Part shown: positions 37,876 to 47,837 of the stretch, one piece after another
Numbering within the stretch: the first letter of the stretch is position 1
Layout: each line of letters begins with the position of its first letter
The notes under the pieces: model-generated
What the model was told of the DNA's origin: nothing
The model's database searches: none
Seen by the model: the letters and a program-made list of their open reading frames with translations, nothing else
Program-made: the position numbers and the translations under genes
Assembly: GCF_003583725.1 (NCBI RefSeq)
Contig: NZ_QXTF01000005.1
Coordinates: 49,619 to 113,618 of the forward strand
From: Sphingomonas edaphi
Lineage (GTDB): Bacteria; Pseudomonadota; Alphaproteobacteria; Sphingomonadales; Sphingomonadaceae
Length of the DNA: 64,000 nucleotides
Direction: 5' to 3'

Positions 37876-39510
37876 CTAATTTCCCTTCGTTGGAGCCGGC
37901 GCGCGCGGACCACGCGGATCGAACAGGTCGCCGAAATAGTCGCCCTGCAACCACATCGGCCGTTGCGGCGCATCGGCCATGGCGCGGGCGATGCGATAAT
38001 TGAGCTGGGCATAGCGAGCGCCCGCATCCCAATCGATCTTCTGGCTGAGGTCGTCCTGCGGGGAATGATAGGTCTTTCCTAGATAGGCGTCCCAGAAAGC
38101 CTTCCCGCCATTGCCATGTCCGGTCATCAACAGCACGGCGGGGACGCCCCGCCGGACGAACATGTAATGGTCGGAGCGCGTGAAGATCGCCTCCTGCGGC
38201 ATGGGGTCCGGCGTTACCGCCACGCTCATCGACCGCGCCGCGTCGGCGACCATGGCGCCGATTGTCGAATGATCGGCGCCGAACGCCGTCACATCGGTGA
38301 AGGGATAAAGCAGCAGCGGCATGTCGAGATCGACCAGGCCGACGATACTTTGCGGCGGAACTGTCGGGTGATTGGCGTAATAGTCAGCGCCCAGCAGTCC
38401 GCGTTCCTCGCCCGTATTGGCTATGAAGAGGACCGACCGCATCGGACGGGCCGGCTGCGCGACGAACTGGCGAGCCGCTTCCAGCATCGTCGCTACGCCC
38501 GCGGCATTGTCGAGCGCGCCGTTATAAATGGCGTCCTCGCCCGGCTTGGCGTCGGTGCGCATGCCGAGATGGTCGAGATGCCCCATCAGCACGACATGCT
38601 CCCCGGCCAGTGCCGGGTCGGAGCCACGCAGGCGGCCGACGACTTCGGGACTCGCGAAGTCCTCCCACTTGTTCTCCGCATCAACGGTCAGCACCGTGCG
38701 CAACGGAAAGCCGCGTGGCCCGGACCTGGCGTGATCGCTAACTTCCGAGCGAACGGAGACAAGCGAGCGTTGCGCGCCGTCGAATAGCAATGCGGCAATC
38801 TTTTCCGAAACGCTGACTTGCACCGCCAGCCCTTGCGGCGTGGAGCCCGCCCGGCCCGAAGAATCTACCCAGTCAATTAGCGGGCGGCCGCCCCGGCGTA
38901 CGGGGTCGTAGCGCCCCGGCCTGACCGCGACTTCGATAATTCCGATCGCTCCTGCGTCGGCTGCCATCCGGTCTTTGCTGGCGTTGATATGAGCTTCGAT
39001 CTCTGTCGGGAGCCCCTTGGGCGCGCCGGTCAGCACCACGGCAATCTTACCCTTCAGGTCCAGGCCGCGATAATCGTCTATCCGGTACCGTGCGTCCTTG
39101 ATGCCGTAGCCCACAAACACCAGGCCGGCGCTGAGGCGGCGAACCTTGGCGGTTACACTGGGACGGAGCGACGCATCCTTCCCCTGTTCCAGCGCAACGC
39201 GCTTGCCGTTAACGGCAAGCGTAATGACCGGAGACTTGTCGAATGAGGCGCGGCGGAACGGCACCTGCTGGAACCAGCCGCCTTTCTCGCCCGCCGGTTC
39301 CAGCCCGATGGCGCGGAACTGCGACGCGACATAGTCAGCAGCAATCTGGTAGCCTTTCGACCCCGTATCGCGGCCTTCGAGGCCATCGCTTGCCAGGAAT
39401 TCGACATCGGCCCTGACGCGCAGGGCTGAAGCGGGATCGCCTGCCGGAGGAGCGGCCAGTGCCGGCGCGGTAGCAATAACGAACAGGAAGGCGGCGGATA
39501 GCAAACGCAT
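37876..39510 (-). CDS. M28 family zinc aminopeptidase
   Basis: A secreted, 544-aa M28 metallopeptidase. The signal peptide (RLLSAAFLFVIATAPALA) is followed by EFLASDGLEGRDTGSKG, a PA-domain region in the middle, and the zinc cluster: MGHLDHLG (His), NGALDNAAGVATMLE (Asp), ANTGEERGLLG (Glu pair), DLDMP (Asp), and the late His in VPAVLLMTGHGNGG. ATG 39510 is chosen with GGAG 9 bases upstream; an ATG at 39525 is also in frame. Likely peptidase, scavenging peptides in the periplasm or outside. Confidence 0.92.
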   Translation of the reverse strand: MRLLSAAFLFVIATAPALAAPPAGDPASALRVRADVEFLASDGLEGRDTGSKGYQIAADYVASQFRAIGLEPAGEKGGWFQQVPFRRASFDKSPVITLAVNGKRVALEQGKDASLRPSVTAKVRRLSAGLVFVGYGIKDARYRIDDYRGLDLKGKIAVVLTGAPKGLPTEIEAHINASKDRMAADAGAIGIIEVAVRPGRYDPVRRGGRPLIDWVDSSGRAGSTPQGLAVQVSVSEKIAALLFDGAQRSLVSVRSEVSDHARSGPRGFPLRTVLTVDAENKWEDFASPEVVGRLRGSDPALAGEHVVLMGHLDHLGMRTDAKPGEDAIYNGALDNAAGVATMLEAARQFVAQPARPMRSVLFIANTGEERGLLGADYYANHPTVPPQSIVGLVDLDMPLLLYPFTDVTAFGADHSTIGAMVADAARSMSVAVTPDPMPQEAIFTRSDHYMFVRRGVPAVLLMTGHGNGGKAFWDAYLGKTYHSPQDDLSQKIDWDAGARYAQLNYRIARAMADAPQRPMWLQGDYFGDLFDPRGPRAPAPTKGN

Positions 39511-39691
39511 CGACGTGGGCTCCATGGGGTCGCGGCGTTAACCGCGGATTATGGCTTGGGGGCTAGTCGAGCCGCGGCGCGGACGCCAGAGCCGCACGCC
39601 AACCGTTCGTCGAAAGACGAGTTTGCCCATCGCCCCGCTCGGTTCTATCAGGGCCGCGCCTTAACCATTTTAAGACCTGACAAAGGACATC

Positions 39692-40828
39692 ATGAGCATC
39701 ACGATTTCGAGCGCGTTCGACGCCGGGAACATTCGCGTTGTCGGCCAGAACCGCGACACGATCGATCTCGAGATCGTCAAGGATCACATGAGCGATTTCC
39801 ACCAGTGGTTCCATTTCCGATTGGCCGGCGCCGGCGGCCGGGAAGTAACGCTCAATATCGTCAATTGCGGCAGCGCCGCTTACCCCGACGGTTGGCCCGA
39901 CTATAAGGCATGCGTGTCGCTGGACCGCGAGGACTGGACCCGCATTTCTGGCACAAGCTACGCCGACGGCAAGCTGACCATCCGCTTCGTCCCGGAAACC
40001 GACCTCGTTTGGTTGGCCTATTTTGCGCCCTATTCGATGGAACGGCACCATGACCTCGTGTCGACCGTAGCCGCTCTACCTGGCGTCGAATATCGCAGCC
40101 TGGGCAAGAGCCTGGACGGGCAGGACATCGACTGCCTGACACTCGGCGAGGGCAGCACTACCGTATGGCTCTACGCGCGCCAGCATCCCGGCGAGACGAT
40201 GGCCGAGTGGTGGATGGAAGGCGCACTGGAAAAGCTGACCGATCCGGATGATCCCGTTGCGCGAGTGCTTCGCAAGGAATGCACATTCCACGTCGTTCCG
40301 AACATGAACCCAGACGGGTCCCGGCGCGGTCATCTGCGCACCAACGCGGTCGGTGTAAACCTCAACCGTGAATGGCACGCGCCAACCGCGGAAAAGAGTC
40401 CGGAAGTGCTGTACGTTCGCAATGCGATGGACGAAATGCCGCCGGACTTCGCGATGGACATCCACGGCGATGAAGCCATCCCGGCCAACTTCCTGGCGGG
40501 TTTCGAGGGCATTCCCTCGATTACGGATCGCCAGACCCGCTTGTTCAATCTGTTCAGCGACAATCTCGAGCGAATCTCGCCCGACTTCCAGACGCGTCAG
40601 GGCTATGAAGTCGCCAAGCCCGGCGAAGCCAACATGTCCATGTCCACGACCCAGCTAGCGGAGCGTTTCGGCGCGGTGTCGATGACCCTCGAAATGCCGT
40701 TCAAGGATAATTTCGACCTGCCGGACGAAGTCTACGGCTGGTCGCCGGAGCGCTCCAAATATCTTGCGAGCGCTTGCCTTGACGCGCTGCACGCGATCCT
40801 GCCGGAGCTGAAGAAGGCCAAGGCCTGA
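39692..40828 (+). CDS. M14-type cytosolic carboxypeptidase (CCP-like)
   Basis: The 378-aa protein is a bacterial member of the M14 family related to cytosolic carboxypeptidases. The N-terminal beta domain (residues 1-115) holds [11 protein letters not shown]. The zinc residues are His165 and Glu168 in RQHPGE, and His258 in DIHGDE; the catalytic Glu is Glu334 in [15 protein letters not shown] and LNREW also match. No signal peptide is present, so it acts in the cytosol. Eukaryotic relatives remove glutamates from tubulin tails; the bacterial target is unknown. It overlaps gpmA by one base. Confidence 0.9.
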   Translation: MSITISSAFDAGNIRVVGQNRDTIDLEIVKDHMSDFHQWFHFRLAGAGGREVTLNIVNCGSAAYPDGWPDYKACVSLDREDWTRISGTSYADGKLTIRFVPETDLVWLAYFAPYSMERHHDLVSTVAALPGVEYRSLGKSLDGQDIDCLTLGEGSTTVWLYARQHPGETMAEWWMEGALEKLTDPDDPVARVLRKECTFHVVPNMNPDGSRRGHLRTNAVGVNLNREWHAPTAEKSPEVLYVRNAMDEMPPDFAMDIHGDEAIPANFLAGFEGIPSITDRQTRLFNLFSDNLERISPDFQTRQGYEVAKPGEANMSMSTTQLAERFGAVSMTLEMPFKDNFDLPDEVYGWSPERSKYLASACLDALHAILPELKKAKA

Positions 40829-41514
40829 TGCCGACGCTCGTACTGCTTCGCCACGGTCAGTCGCAGTGGAACCTTGAAAACCGCTTCACCGGCTGGTGGG
40901 ATAGTGACCTAAGCGACAAGGGCATTGCCGAAGCGCGTGCAGCCGGACGCCTGCTGGCCGAAAAAGGCTATGACTTCGACCGCTGCTTTACGAGTGTCCA
41001 GACGCGCGCCATCCGCACGCTGCACCTCGTTCTGCACGAAATGGAGCGGCTGTGGCTACCGGTGACCAAGGACTGGCAACTCAACGAGCGGCACTATGGC
41101 GGCCTCACCGGCCTCAACAAGCAGGAAATGATCGACAAAGTCGGCGCCGAACAGGTCAAGATCTGGCGGCGCAGCTTCGACATTCCCCCGCCGCCGCTGG
41201 ATGCCGACAGCCCCTACCAGCTGGCCGGCGACCGGCGCTATGCGGGCATAACGGTCCCGCAGTCGGAAAGCCTAAAGGACACGATCGAGCGCGTCTTGCC
41301 CTATTACGAAGGCGAGATCGCGCCCGCACTCCGCCGGGGCGAGCGGGTCGTCATTTCCGCGCATGGCAATTCACTCCGCGCCTTGGAAAAGCACCTCTCC
41401 AACATCGCGGATGCCGATATCGTCGGCCTAGAAATCCCGACGGGCCAGCCAATCGTCTATGAACTGGACAAGGAGCTGCGCGCGATAGACCGGTTTTATG
41501 TTAGCGAGCGATAG
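40828..41514 (+). CDS. gpmA: 2,3-bisphosphoglycerate-dependent phosphoglycerate mutase
   Basis: GpmA (228 aa) interconverts 2- and 3-phosphoglycerate in glycolysis. The active-site [20 protein letters not shown] (His9) is at the start, followed by [12 protein letters not shown] and the second His in [11 protein letters not shown]. The ATG shares its first base with the upstream stop (TGATG), so it may be translationally coupled to the carboxypeptidase. Confidence 0.96.
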   Translation: MPTLVLLRHGQSQWNLENRFTGWWDSDLSDKGIAEARAAGRLLAEKGYDFDRCFTSVQTRAIRTLHLVLHEMERLWLPVTKDWQLNERHYGGLTGLNKQEMIDKVGAEQVKIWRRSFDIPPPPLDADSPYQLAGDRRYAGITVPQSESLKDTIERVLPYYEGEIAPALRRGERVVISAHGNSLRALEKHLSNIADADIVGLEIPTGQPIVYELDKELRAIDRFYVSER

Positions 41515-41556
41515 GCGGCAGTTCGGCACTAACCGCGGCCATCAACGAGGCCTAGG

Positions 41557-42135
41557 CTAGGCGGCAGCTTTCACCCGGTACATGGCCTTGTCGGCGCGAG
41601 CGAGAACGGTGGCAGGCGTGTCGCCGGGCTGGATGAGCGTCACACCGATTGCCACCGATAGGGGCATCGGCAAGCCTTCAAACAGAAAATCTTCCGAAGC
41701 GATACGGTCAACCAGCCGTTCAGCCGTCTCCAGCGCACTGGCCTCGTCGGCATGGTCAAGCAACACGCAGAATTCATCGCCGCCCAGCCGCGCGACGCAA
41801 TCGTTGGCGCGCGTTCCTTCGAGCAGCTTGTTCGCAACCTGCATCAGTGCTGCATCGCCGCCGCCATGTCCGAAACTGTCGTTCAGCACCTTAAGGTCAT
41901 CGAGGTCAACGAACAGCACCGCAGCTGGTGAGCCGTGCCGGTCGTGCCGGGCGATCATCGTCTCAAGCTCGCGGAGCATGCCGCGCCGGTTGGCGAGCGG
42001 AACCAGCGGATCGCGATGGGCGAGCCGATCCAGTTCCTCCACTTTCGATTCCAGCCGAACCACCTCGCCGCGCAGCCGCACGATTTCTTCAAGCATGGCC
42101 GCCGGATCGCTGGTCTCTAGCGACACGTCGTGCAT
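41557..42135 (-). CDS. GGDEF diguanylate cyclase (short form)
   Basis: A 192-aa protein with an N-terminal coiled coil (LEEIVRLRGEVVRLESKVEEL) and one GGDEF domain. The active site RLGGDEF is intact, with the inhibitory I-site RAND five residues upstream, as expected for an active, feedback-controlled cyclase. No sensory domain is visible, so regulation may come through the coiled coil. ATG 42135 fits a GGGGA 7 bases upstream; ATG 42141 is also possible. Confidence 0.9.
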   Translation of the reverse strand: MHDVSLETSDPAAMLEEIVRLRGEVVRLESKVEELDRLAHRDPLVPLANRRGMLRELETMIARHDRHGSPAAVLFVDLDDLKVLNDSFGHGGGDAALMQVANKLLEGTRANDCVARLGGDEFCVLLDHADEASALETAERLVDRIASEDFLFEGLPMPLSVAIGVTLIQPGDTPATVLARADKAMYRVKAAA

Positions 42136-42276
42136 GTTCATTCCCCGCTGAACAAATCCGCCATAATCCAGATTGGTGGGAATGTGGATTCCGGATTTTC
42201 CCCTGTCCCGGATTGCGCCAGTCGCCCAGCCTCTTTAAGCCGCCATTTTTGACGGTCCGGGGGCAGGAACAGGCAG

Positions 42277-42759
42277 ATGGCGGAACCGCTGGTCGGGATC
42301 ATCATGGGCAGCACGTCCGACTGGGAAACGATGCGCCATGCCGCCGAGACGCTGGAAGCGCTCGGCATCGCCCACGAAAGCAAGGTTGTCTCCGCCCACC
42401 GCACGCCCCAGCGGCTCTACGATTACGCCCATGGCGCAAAAGGTCGTGGGCTCAAGACGATCATCGCCGGCGCCGGGGGGGCCGCGCACCTGCCCGGCAT
42501 GGCCGCATCGATGACCGAGCTTCCGGTGCTCGGCGTGCCGGTCGAGAGCAAGGCGCTGAAAGGCATGGATAGCCTGTTGTCTATCGTCCAGATGCCAGCC
42601 GGGATCCCAGTCGGGACACTCGCCATCGGGCGCGCCGGCGCGGTCAACGCGGCGCTTCTCGCCGCCGCCATGCTGGCGACCACTGACGAGGCGCTCTCCG
42701 GCCGCTTGGCTGATTGGCGCTCCAAACAGACCGACGCGGTTCCCGAACAGCCCGAATGA
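42277..42759 (+). CDS. purE: N5-carboxyaminoimidazole ribonucleotide mutase
   Basis: PurE (160 aa, class I) converts N5-CAIR to CAIR in purine synthesis. The active-site motif [12 protein letters not shown] is at the start, with [11 protein letters not shown] near residue 38 and [15 protein letters not shown] near 65. It is followed by purK with a 4-base overlap. Confidence 0.97.
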   Translation: MAEPLVGIIMGSTSDWETMRHAAETLEALGIAHESKVVSAHRTPQRLYDYAHGAKGRGLKTIIAGAGGAAHLPGMAASMTELPVLGVPVESKALKGMDSLLSIVQMPAGIPVGTLAIGRAGAVNAALLAAAMLATTDEALSGRLADWRSKQTDAVPEQPE

Positions 42760-43814
42760 GTCTCCGGCCCGGCTCCACGATCGGCATCATTGGCGGCGGC
42801 CAGCTTGGCCGAATGATGGCGATGGCGGCCGCGCGGATCGGCTATCGTTGCCACATCTTCGATCCGCACGAGTCGCCCTGCGCCGCCGAAGTGTCGGGCG
42901 CCTTCACCCGCGCGGCGTTCGACGACCGCGAGGCGCTGCGCCGCTTCGGCGAGCAGTGTGATGTCGTTACCTACGAATTCGAAAATGTACCCGTCGCGCC
43001 GCTCGATGTGCTCGATGGAAAGATTCGGCCGGGTACCCGCAGCCTTGAAATCGCGCAGGACCGCGCCGTCGAGAAGCACTTTATCGAGCGCACCGGCGCC
43101 AATGTTGCCCCATGGCGTGAAGTAAATGAAGTCGGCGATGTGCGGACAGCGCTAGAGCAGCTCGGTAGTCCGATCCTGCTGAAGACCCGGCGTCTAGGAT
43201 ACGACGGCAAGGGGCAGGCTTGGGTCCATCGGGCCGAGGAGGCCGAGGCTGCATGGGAGACGATCAACAGCCAACCCGCGGTCGCCGAGGCGCGCATGAC
43301 CTTCGAGGCGGAGTTCAGCGTGGTGCTAGCGCGGACGGCGGACGGCGAAACCTGCGCCTTTCCCTTGACCCGCAATGAACACCACGGCGGCATCCTTCGC
43401 GAGTCGATCGTCCCGGCGGGTGCGCCGGTTAGCGATCTCGAACCCGACGCCATTGAAATGGCGCGGGCCATCGCGGACGCCCTCGACCATGTCGGCGTGT
43501 TGACGGTGGAGTTCTTCGCTTGCTCCGGGCGCGCGGTCGTCAACGAGATTGCGCCGCGCGTGCACAATAGTGGCCACTGGACGATCGAGGGCGCGCGAAC
43601 TTCCCAGTTCGAGCAGCATTTACGCGCGATTCTCGGCCTGCCGCTGGGAGACCCCGGCCTGGTCGCATCAGGCGCGACGATGGAGAATCTGATCGGCCGC
43701 GACGTCGACGGCTGGGCTGAACTTGTCGCGGAACCGGGCGCCGCACTGCACCTCTACAACAAGGGAGAGGCCAGGCCCGGCCGCAAGATGGGTCACGTCA
43801 CTCGGCTGCGCTAA
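42756..43814 (+). CDS. purK: N5-carboxyaminoimidazole ribonucleotide synthetase
   Basis: PurK (352 aa) is the ATP-grasp enzyme that makes N5-CAIR from AIR, bicarbonate and ATP. N-terminal [21 protein letters not shown], then [19 protein letters not shown] and [15 protein letters not shown] are characteristic. ATG 42756 overlaps the purE stop (ATGA); the upstream frame is not PurK-like. Confidence 0.97.
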   Translation: MSLRPGSTIGIIGGGQLGRMMAMAAARIGYRCHIFDPHESPCAAEVSGAFTRAAFDDREALRRFGEQCDVVTYEFENVPVAPLDVLDGKIRPGTRSLEIAQDRAVEKHFIERTGANVAPWREVNEVGDVRTALEQLGSPILLKTRRLGYDGKGQAWVHRAEEAEAAWETINSQPAVAEARMTFEAEFSVVLARTADGETCAFPLTRNEHHGGILRESIVPAGAPVSDLEPDAIEMARAIADALDHVGVLTVEFFACSGRAVVNEIAPRVHNSGHWTIEGARTSQFEQHLRAILGLPLGDPGLVASGATMENLIGRDVDGWAELVAEPGAALHLYNKGEARPGRKMGHVTRLR

Positions 43815-43824
43815 TCCTTGGCGC

Positions 43825-44097
43825 TCAGCCCGGCCCACCGCCCAGTGACGTCGGTTGGTTGGGATTGAGCCCGTTGCCATCCTGAACGCGGCGCATCGTC
43901 CGGTCCTTTTCATCTTCAAGCAACTTCCACTCCGAAGCCTTCATGCAAGTCTTCTTGGGCCGGTGCAGATTGGATCCGGTGTAGGTATTGTTGGTGCGCT
44001 TACAGACGATTTTGTCTTCGGGAGCCGCTGCCTTTTCGGCATTTGCGGTACCGCCCACGAAGGCCAAAGCGAGACCAAGACCGACTAAAACGCGCAT
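43825..44097 (-). CDS. Small secreted hypothetical protein
   Basis: A 90-aa protein with a signal peptide (MRVLVGLGLALAFVGGTANA) and a short basic mature part containing KIVCKRTNNTYTGSNLH and KKTCMKASEW. The two cysteines may pair in the periplasm. AGGAGG lies 5 bases upstream of the ATG at 44097. Proteins like this recur in sphingomonads, but I know of no function. It converges with purK. Confidence 0.72.
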   Translation of the reverse strand: MRVLVGLGLALAFVGGTANAEKAAAPEDKIVCKRTNNTYTGSNLHRPKKTCMKASEWKLLEDEKDRTMRRVQDGNGLNPNQPTSLGGGPG

Positions 44098-44246
44098 CTC
44101 CACCTCCTGCGGGGACCTAGGTTCGGCGCGATGATAGTTCGTCCTGCAACGACAATAAATGCGTTTTCAGATTTTCCTCACGTCCCCCTCATGTTTTCCA
44201 GCTGAAACTCCGCCACGCCAAGCCGGGACAACTGATGGAGGATTTA

Positions 44247-44780
44247 GTGTCGAAGCTAGCGCAACCTTGGACGAATAAGTGGCGGATCGCTGGATGGGGG
44301 ATTGCGTTGGGACTTGTCCTGCTGCCGCTGGCCGCAATGCAATTCACCCGTGAGGTGAACTGGACCTCGGCTGATTTTGTTTTCGCGGCGGCGCTAATTG
44401 GCGGAGTAGGCGCCCTTTACGAGTTCACGGTCCGGAGGTCGGCAAGCTGGGCGTATCGCGGCGGCGTCGCGGCGGCGTTGGCCGCATCCTTTCTCACCAT
44501 CTGGGTGAATGGCGCAGTCGGGATGATCGGGTCGGAGGACAATCCGTACAATCTCGTCTTCCTCGGCGTAATCGTGCTGGCGCTCTCAGGATCGGTGGTC
44601 ACCCGGTTCCGTGCGTCGGGCATGGCGCTAGCTTTGGCTGTCGCAGCAGTTGCTCAGGCAATCGGCGGATTGGCTGGAATGAATAGCGATCTTCGCGGCG
44701 GGCTGTTCAGCACGGGCTTTGCGCTCATCTGGCTGCTGTCGGCCGCCTTGTTTCACAACGCGGCCCAACAAGAGGCCTAA
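44247..44780 (+). CDS. Hypothetical polytopic membrane protein
   Basis: About 177 aa with five or six hydrophobic segments, for example WGIALGLVLLPLAAM and FLGVIVLALSGSVVTRF. I see no catalytic or transport motif. GGAGG lies 5 bases ahead of the GTG at 44247; an in-frame ATG at 44235 is the alternative. It converges with the large M16 gene across a bidirectional terminator. Confidence 0.7.
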   Translation: MSKLAQPWTNKWRIAGWGIALGLVLLPLAAMQFTREVNWTSADFVFAAALIGGVGALYEFTVRRSASWAYRGGVAAALAASFLTIWVNGAVGMIGSEDNPYNLVFLGVIVLALSGSVVTRFRASGMALALAVAAVAQAIGGLAGMNSDLRGGLFSTGFALIWLLSAALFHNAAQQEA

Positions 44781-44786
44781 AGAAAG

Positions 44787-44818
44787 GGCCCGGCCAGAGC
44801 GTCGCGCTCCGCCGGGCC
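44787..44818 (+). terminator. Bidirectional terminator hairpin
   Basis: GGCCCGGC pairs with GCCGGGCC (8 bp), with an inner GAGCG/CGCTC stem. It is flanked by AAAGAAA on the left (a T-rich run for the minus strand) and a looser CTTTCATTT on the right. It sits between convergent genes. Confidence 0.75.
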
Positions 44819-44838
44819 GATTCCGCCTTTCATTTAGG

Positions 44839-47703
44839 CTATCGCGGCTGGACGACCTCGACAGGGATGCCGAGTTTGTCGAGTTGCGGCCTCACCTTGG
44901 CCGCATCGCCGACCACGACCCAGACGAACCCCTCGGGATTGACCGCACCACGGATCGCCGCGTCCAAGCTGCCCGCCGAGTAGCCACGGTACTTGGCGGC
45001 CAGCGTCTCCTGATAGTTGGTCGGACGACCGTAGAGGTCATTCGACATCATCGCCGACAGGACCGCGCTCGACGTCTCGAACTGGCCCGGCAGCGCGTTG
45101 ACGCGGTTGGCGATCGTCCGCTCCAGCTCTTCTCCGGTCACGCCCTTGGTACCGAGGAAGCCGCCAATCTGCTCGTTGAGCGCCTTGATTGAATCGCCGG
45201 TCCGATCGGCCTGAACCGGTGCGGAAATGACATAGGGCACTGCCTTCTCGCTAAGCTGAGCCGAGCCACGAACGCCGTAAGACCAGCCCTTGGCTTCGCG
45301 CAGGTCCATGTTGATACGGCTCAGGAAGTTGCCGCCCAGAACATCGTTGGCACTGATCAGCGCTTCGATATTGTCGCGCGGGTCGGCCGGCGTGACCTGC
45401 CCGCCGATAATCACCGACTGGGGCGAATCCGGCCGGTTGACCAGAACGATGCGCGGGCTGGCCGGACGAGCCGGGATCGCCGAGAAGTTCTTCACGCCCG
45501 CGGGGACGGCCGGCGCGGCCCAGCGGCCAAACTCCGCTTCGATCAGAGGCTGGATTTCCGACAGCGGGCGGTCGGATACGACGAACACCTTCATTCGGTC
45601 GGGCCGGATCCAGCTATCCTTGAAGGCAACCAGTTCGTCCCGGGTGAAGCGCTGGATGGCCGCGGCGTCACCGCCTGCCAGCGTCGCGTAGGGATGATTG
45701 GCCCCGAACAGCAGCGCCGGCAAAATACGCTGGGCAATACCGTTCGGATCCTTTTGCAGCTGAGCAATGCCAGTGAGCCGCTGGGTGCGCACGCGCTCAA
45801 GCTCGGCTGCATCGAACGCCGGGTTCTTTACGACGTCGCCAAGCAACGAGAGGGATGGCGCCAGATTGGCCGACAGCGCCGACAGCACCACCGACGAGCG
45901 GTCCAGCGAGCTTCCGGTGCTGATATCCGCGCCCAGCCGCTCCTGTGCCTCGGCCACCTGCTGCGATGACAGGCTGGTCGTGCCCTCATCCATCATGGTC
46001 ATGACCATCGACTGCAGCCCACGCGCATTGGCGGGGTCGGCCGCGTCACCCGCATCGAATGACAAGGCCAGCTGCGTGACCGGGACGGCGGCGCGCTGCG
46101 CATATTGCAGCTCAACCCCGTTCGCGAGGCGAGTGACCGTGACGTCCGGAAAGTCGAGGCCGGCGAGCGTTCCGACCGGCGGCACTTCACGTTTCGGACC
46201 GGGCTTGGCCGCGGTGGCATTTTTGGGCGCCGACTTGCCGCCCTTGGCAGCAACCGACTTGGCTTCCTCGTACGGAGGCCGCTGGCCCGGCTCGAGCGTC
46301 AGCGCAAAGCGCGGCTCGGTCAGCCATTGTTGCATGGCTGCGCGGACCGCGTCCGGCGTGATCGAGGCGTAGGTGGCCAAATTCTTGGCGTACCAGTCGC
46401 TGTCGCCGGTGTAGGTCTGTCCTTCCGCCAGGGTCACCGCCTTGCCGCCGAATCCGCCAACCTGTTCCAGACCGCGGATGCGGCCAGCAACTTCACTGAC
46501 CGACGCGCGGCGCACCTCGTCATCGGTTGGTCCCTTGGCAATGAAATCTGCGACGAGCTCGTCCAGCCGCTTCTCGACCAGCGCCGGATCGACGCCGGGC
46601 TTTACCGTCGCCTGAACGTTGAACACGCCGACGCGCTGGAACGCGTAGAGACCGGCGGACACCGAGGTCGCGATCTTCTCGTTGCGGACCATTACCTCGT
46701 CGAGGCGCGAGCTGGCGAGGCCGCCAAGCACCGATCCGCCGACGTCAAGCGCTACCAGTTGCGGGTCGAGCAGACCCGGCACCGGCCAGTAACGCGACAC
46801 TGTAGTGGTGGCGACATTGTCCTTCATTACCATCGACGAATTTGCGGACAGCACCGGCACGGCAGCCTGCGCCGGATTGTTGACCGGGCCGCGGGCGATC
46901 GAGCCGAAATATTTCTCGACCAGCGGCCGGGCGGTGGCGACATCGACGTCGCCGGCCAGCACTAGCACTGCATTGTTCGGGCCATATTTATCGCGAAACC
47001 AGTTGCCGACGTCGTTCAGGCTGGCTGCGTCAAGGTCTGCCATCGAACCGATTGTTGAATGGCGGTAAGGGTGCCCTTCGGGGAACAGCGCCTTCAGCAC
47101 CTCGTAGAAAACGAGACCGCCGGGGCGATTATCGCCCTGCCGCTTTTCGTTCTGCACTACGCCGCGCTGATTATCGAGCACACCCTGGCTCACCGCGCCG
47201 AGCAGGTGACCCATGCGGTCGCTTTCCATGAACAGCACCCGTTCCAGCGCGCCAGTAGGGACGGTCTGGAAATAGTTGGTGCGGTCGAACGAAGTCGTCC
47301 CGTTAAGGTCGGTGGCGCCGATCTGCTGCAAATATTTGAAATAGTCGCCCTGCAGATTCTCGGTCCCATTGAACATCAGATGTTCGAACAAATGGGCGAA
47401 GCCGGTCTTGCCCTTGGGCTCGTCCTTGGAGCCGACATTGTACCAGACCGAAACGCCGACAACGGGCGCCTTGTGGTCTTCATGGACCAACACGGTCAGC
47501 CCATTTTCGAGCACGAATTTCTGGTGCGGGATCGAAACTTCCTGGACCAGCGAAGCGACTGGTACCGGCTCGGCCGGTACAGCAACAGCCGCGACCGGCG
47601 CCACGCCCGCTGGCGCGGCGGTCTGAATGGCCGGCGCCGTGGCGCAAGCGGCCAGCGAGACGCTGGCAAGCAGGATGGTCAGGCGACGATCGATTAAACG
47701 CAT
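44839..47703 (-). CDS. Two-unit M16 zinc peptidase lipoprotein
   Basis: A 954-aa protein with two M16 units in tandem. It has a lipoprotein signal (LLASVSLAAC, lipobox Cys about residue 20). The N-terminal unit has the intact zinc motif HLFEHLMFNG; the C-terminal unit lacks HxxEH and is probably the structural half. The layout matches periplasmic PqqL/pitrilysin-like peptidases. ATG 47703 follows GGGGAG at a good distance; a TTG at 47718 is an alternative. A hairpin covers this ribosome binding site. Confidence 0.92.
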   Translation of the reverse strand: MRLIDRRLTILLASVSLAACATAPAIQTAAPAGVAPVAAVAVPAEPVPVASLVQEVSIPHQKFVLENGLTVLVHEDHKAPVVGVSVWYNVGSKDEPKGKTGFAHLFEHLMFNGTENLQGDYFKYLQQIGATDLNGTTSFDRTNYFQTVPTGALERVLFMESDRMGHLLGAVSQGVLDNQRGVVQNEKRQGDNRPGGLVFYEVLKALFPEGHPYRHSTIGSMADLDAASLNDVGNWFRDKYGPNNAVLVLAGDVDVATARPLVEKYFGSIARGPVNNPAQAAVPVLSANSSMVMKDNVATTTVSRYWPVPGLLDPQLVALDVGGSVLGGLASSRLDEVMVRNEKIATSVSAGLYAFQRVGVFNVQATVKPGVDPALVEKRLDELVADFIAKGPTDDEVRRASVSEVAGRIRGLEQVGGFGGKAVTLAEGQTYTGDSDWYAKNLATYASITPDAVRAAMQQWLTEPRFALTLEPGQRPPYEEAKSVAAKGGKSAPKNATAAKPGPKREVPPVGTLAGLDFPDVTVTRLANGVELQYAQRAAVPVTQLALSFDAGDAADPANARGLQSMVMTMMDEGTTSLSSQQVAEAQERLGADISTGSSLDRSSVVLSALSANLAPSLSLLGDVVKNPAFDAAELERVRTQRLTGIAQLQKDPNGIAQRILPALLFGANHPYATLAGGDAAAIQRFTRDELVAFKDSWIRPDRMKVFVVSDRPLSEIQPLIEAEFGRWAAPAVPAGVKNFSAIPARPASPRIVLVNRPDSPQSVIIGGQVTPADPRDNIEALISANDVLGGNFLSRINMDLREAKGWSYGVRGSAQLSEKAVPYVISAPVQADRTGDSIKALNEQIGGFLGTKGVTGEELERTIANRVNALPGQFETSSAVLSAMMSNDLYGRPTNYQETLAAKYRGYSAGSLDAAIRGAVNPEGFVWVVVGDAAKVRPQLDKLGIPVEVVQPR

Positions 47704-47708
47704 GAAAA

Positions 47709-47734
47709 GGCTCCCCAATGATCAGTGGGGAACC
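47709..47734 (-). promoter_or_regulatory. Hairpin over the ribosome binding site of the M16 gene
   Basis: On the minus strand GGTTCCCCA and TGGGGAGCC form a 9-bp stem (one wobble) around an 8-base loop, then CCTTTTC and the ATG. The GGGGAG Shine-Dalgarno sequence lies in the right arm. It could block initiation or act as a terminator for the upstream csgG-like transcript. Confidence 0.5.
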
Positions 47735-47798
47735 CTAAGGACGCCCGCCGCCGATGCAACCATCATCGACCAACGGCGTCGTGAGATCGACGAACGAC

Positions 47799-47822
47799 GC
47801 GGCCCGGCACGAACCGGGCCGC
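47799..47822 (-). other. Strong hairpin after the CsgG-like gene
   Basis: GCGGCCCGG and CCGGGCCGC form a perfect 9-bp stem with a 6-base loop, 15 bases past the stop of the CsgG-like gene. There is no T run, so it is either an atypical terminator or an mRNA 3'-end stabilising structure. Confidence 0.45.
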
Positions 47823-47837
47823 GCGGAGCTCTGGCCG

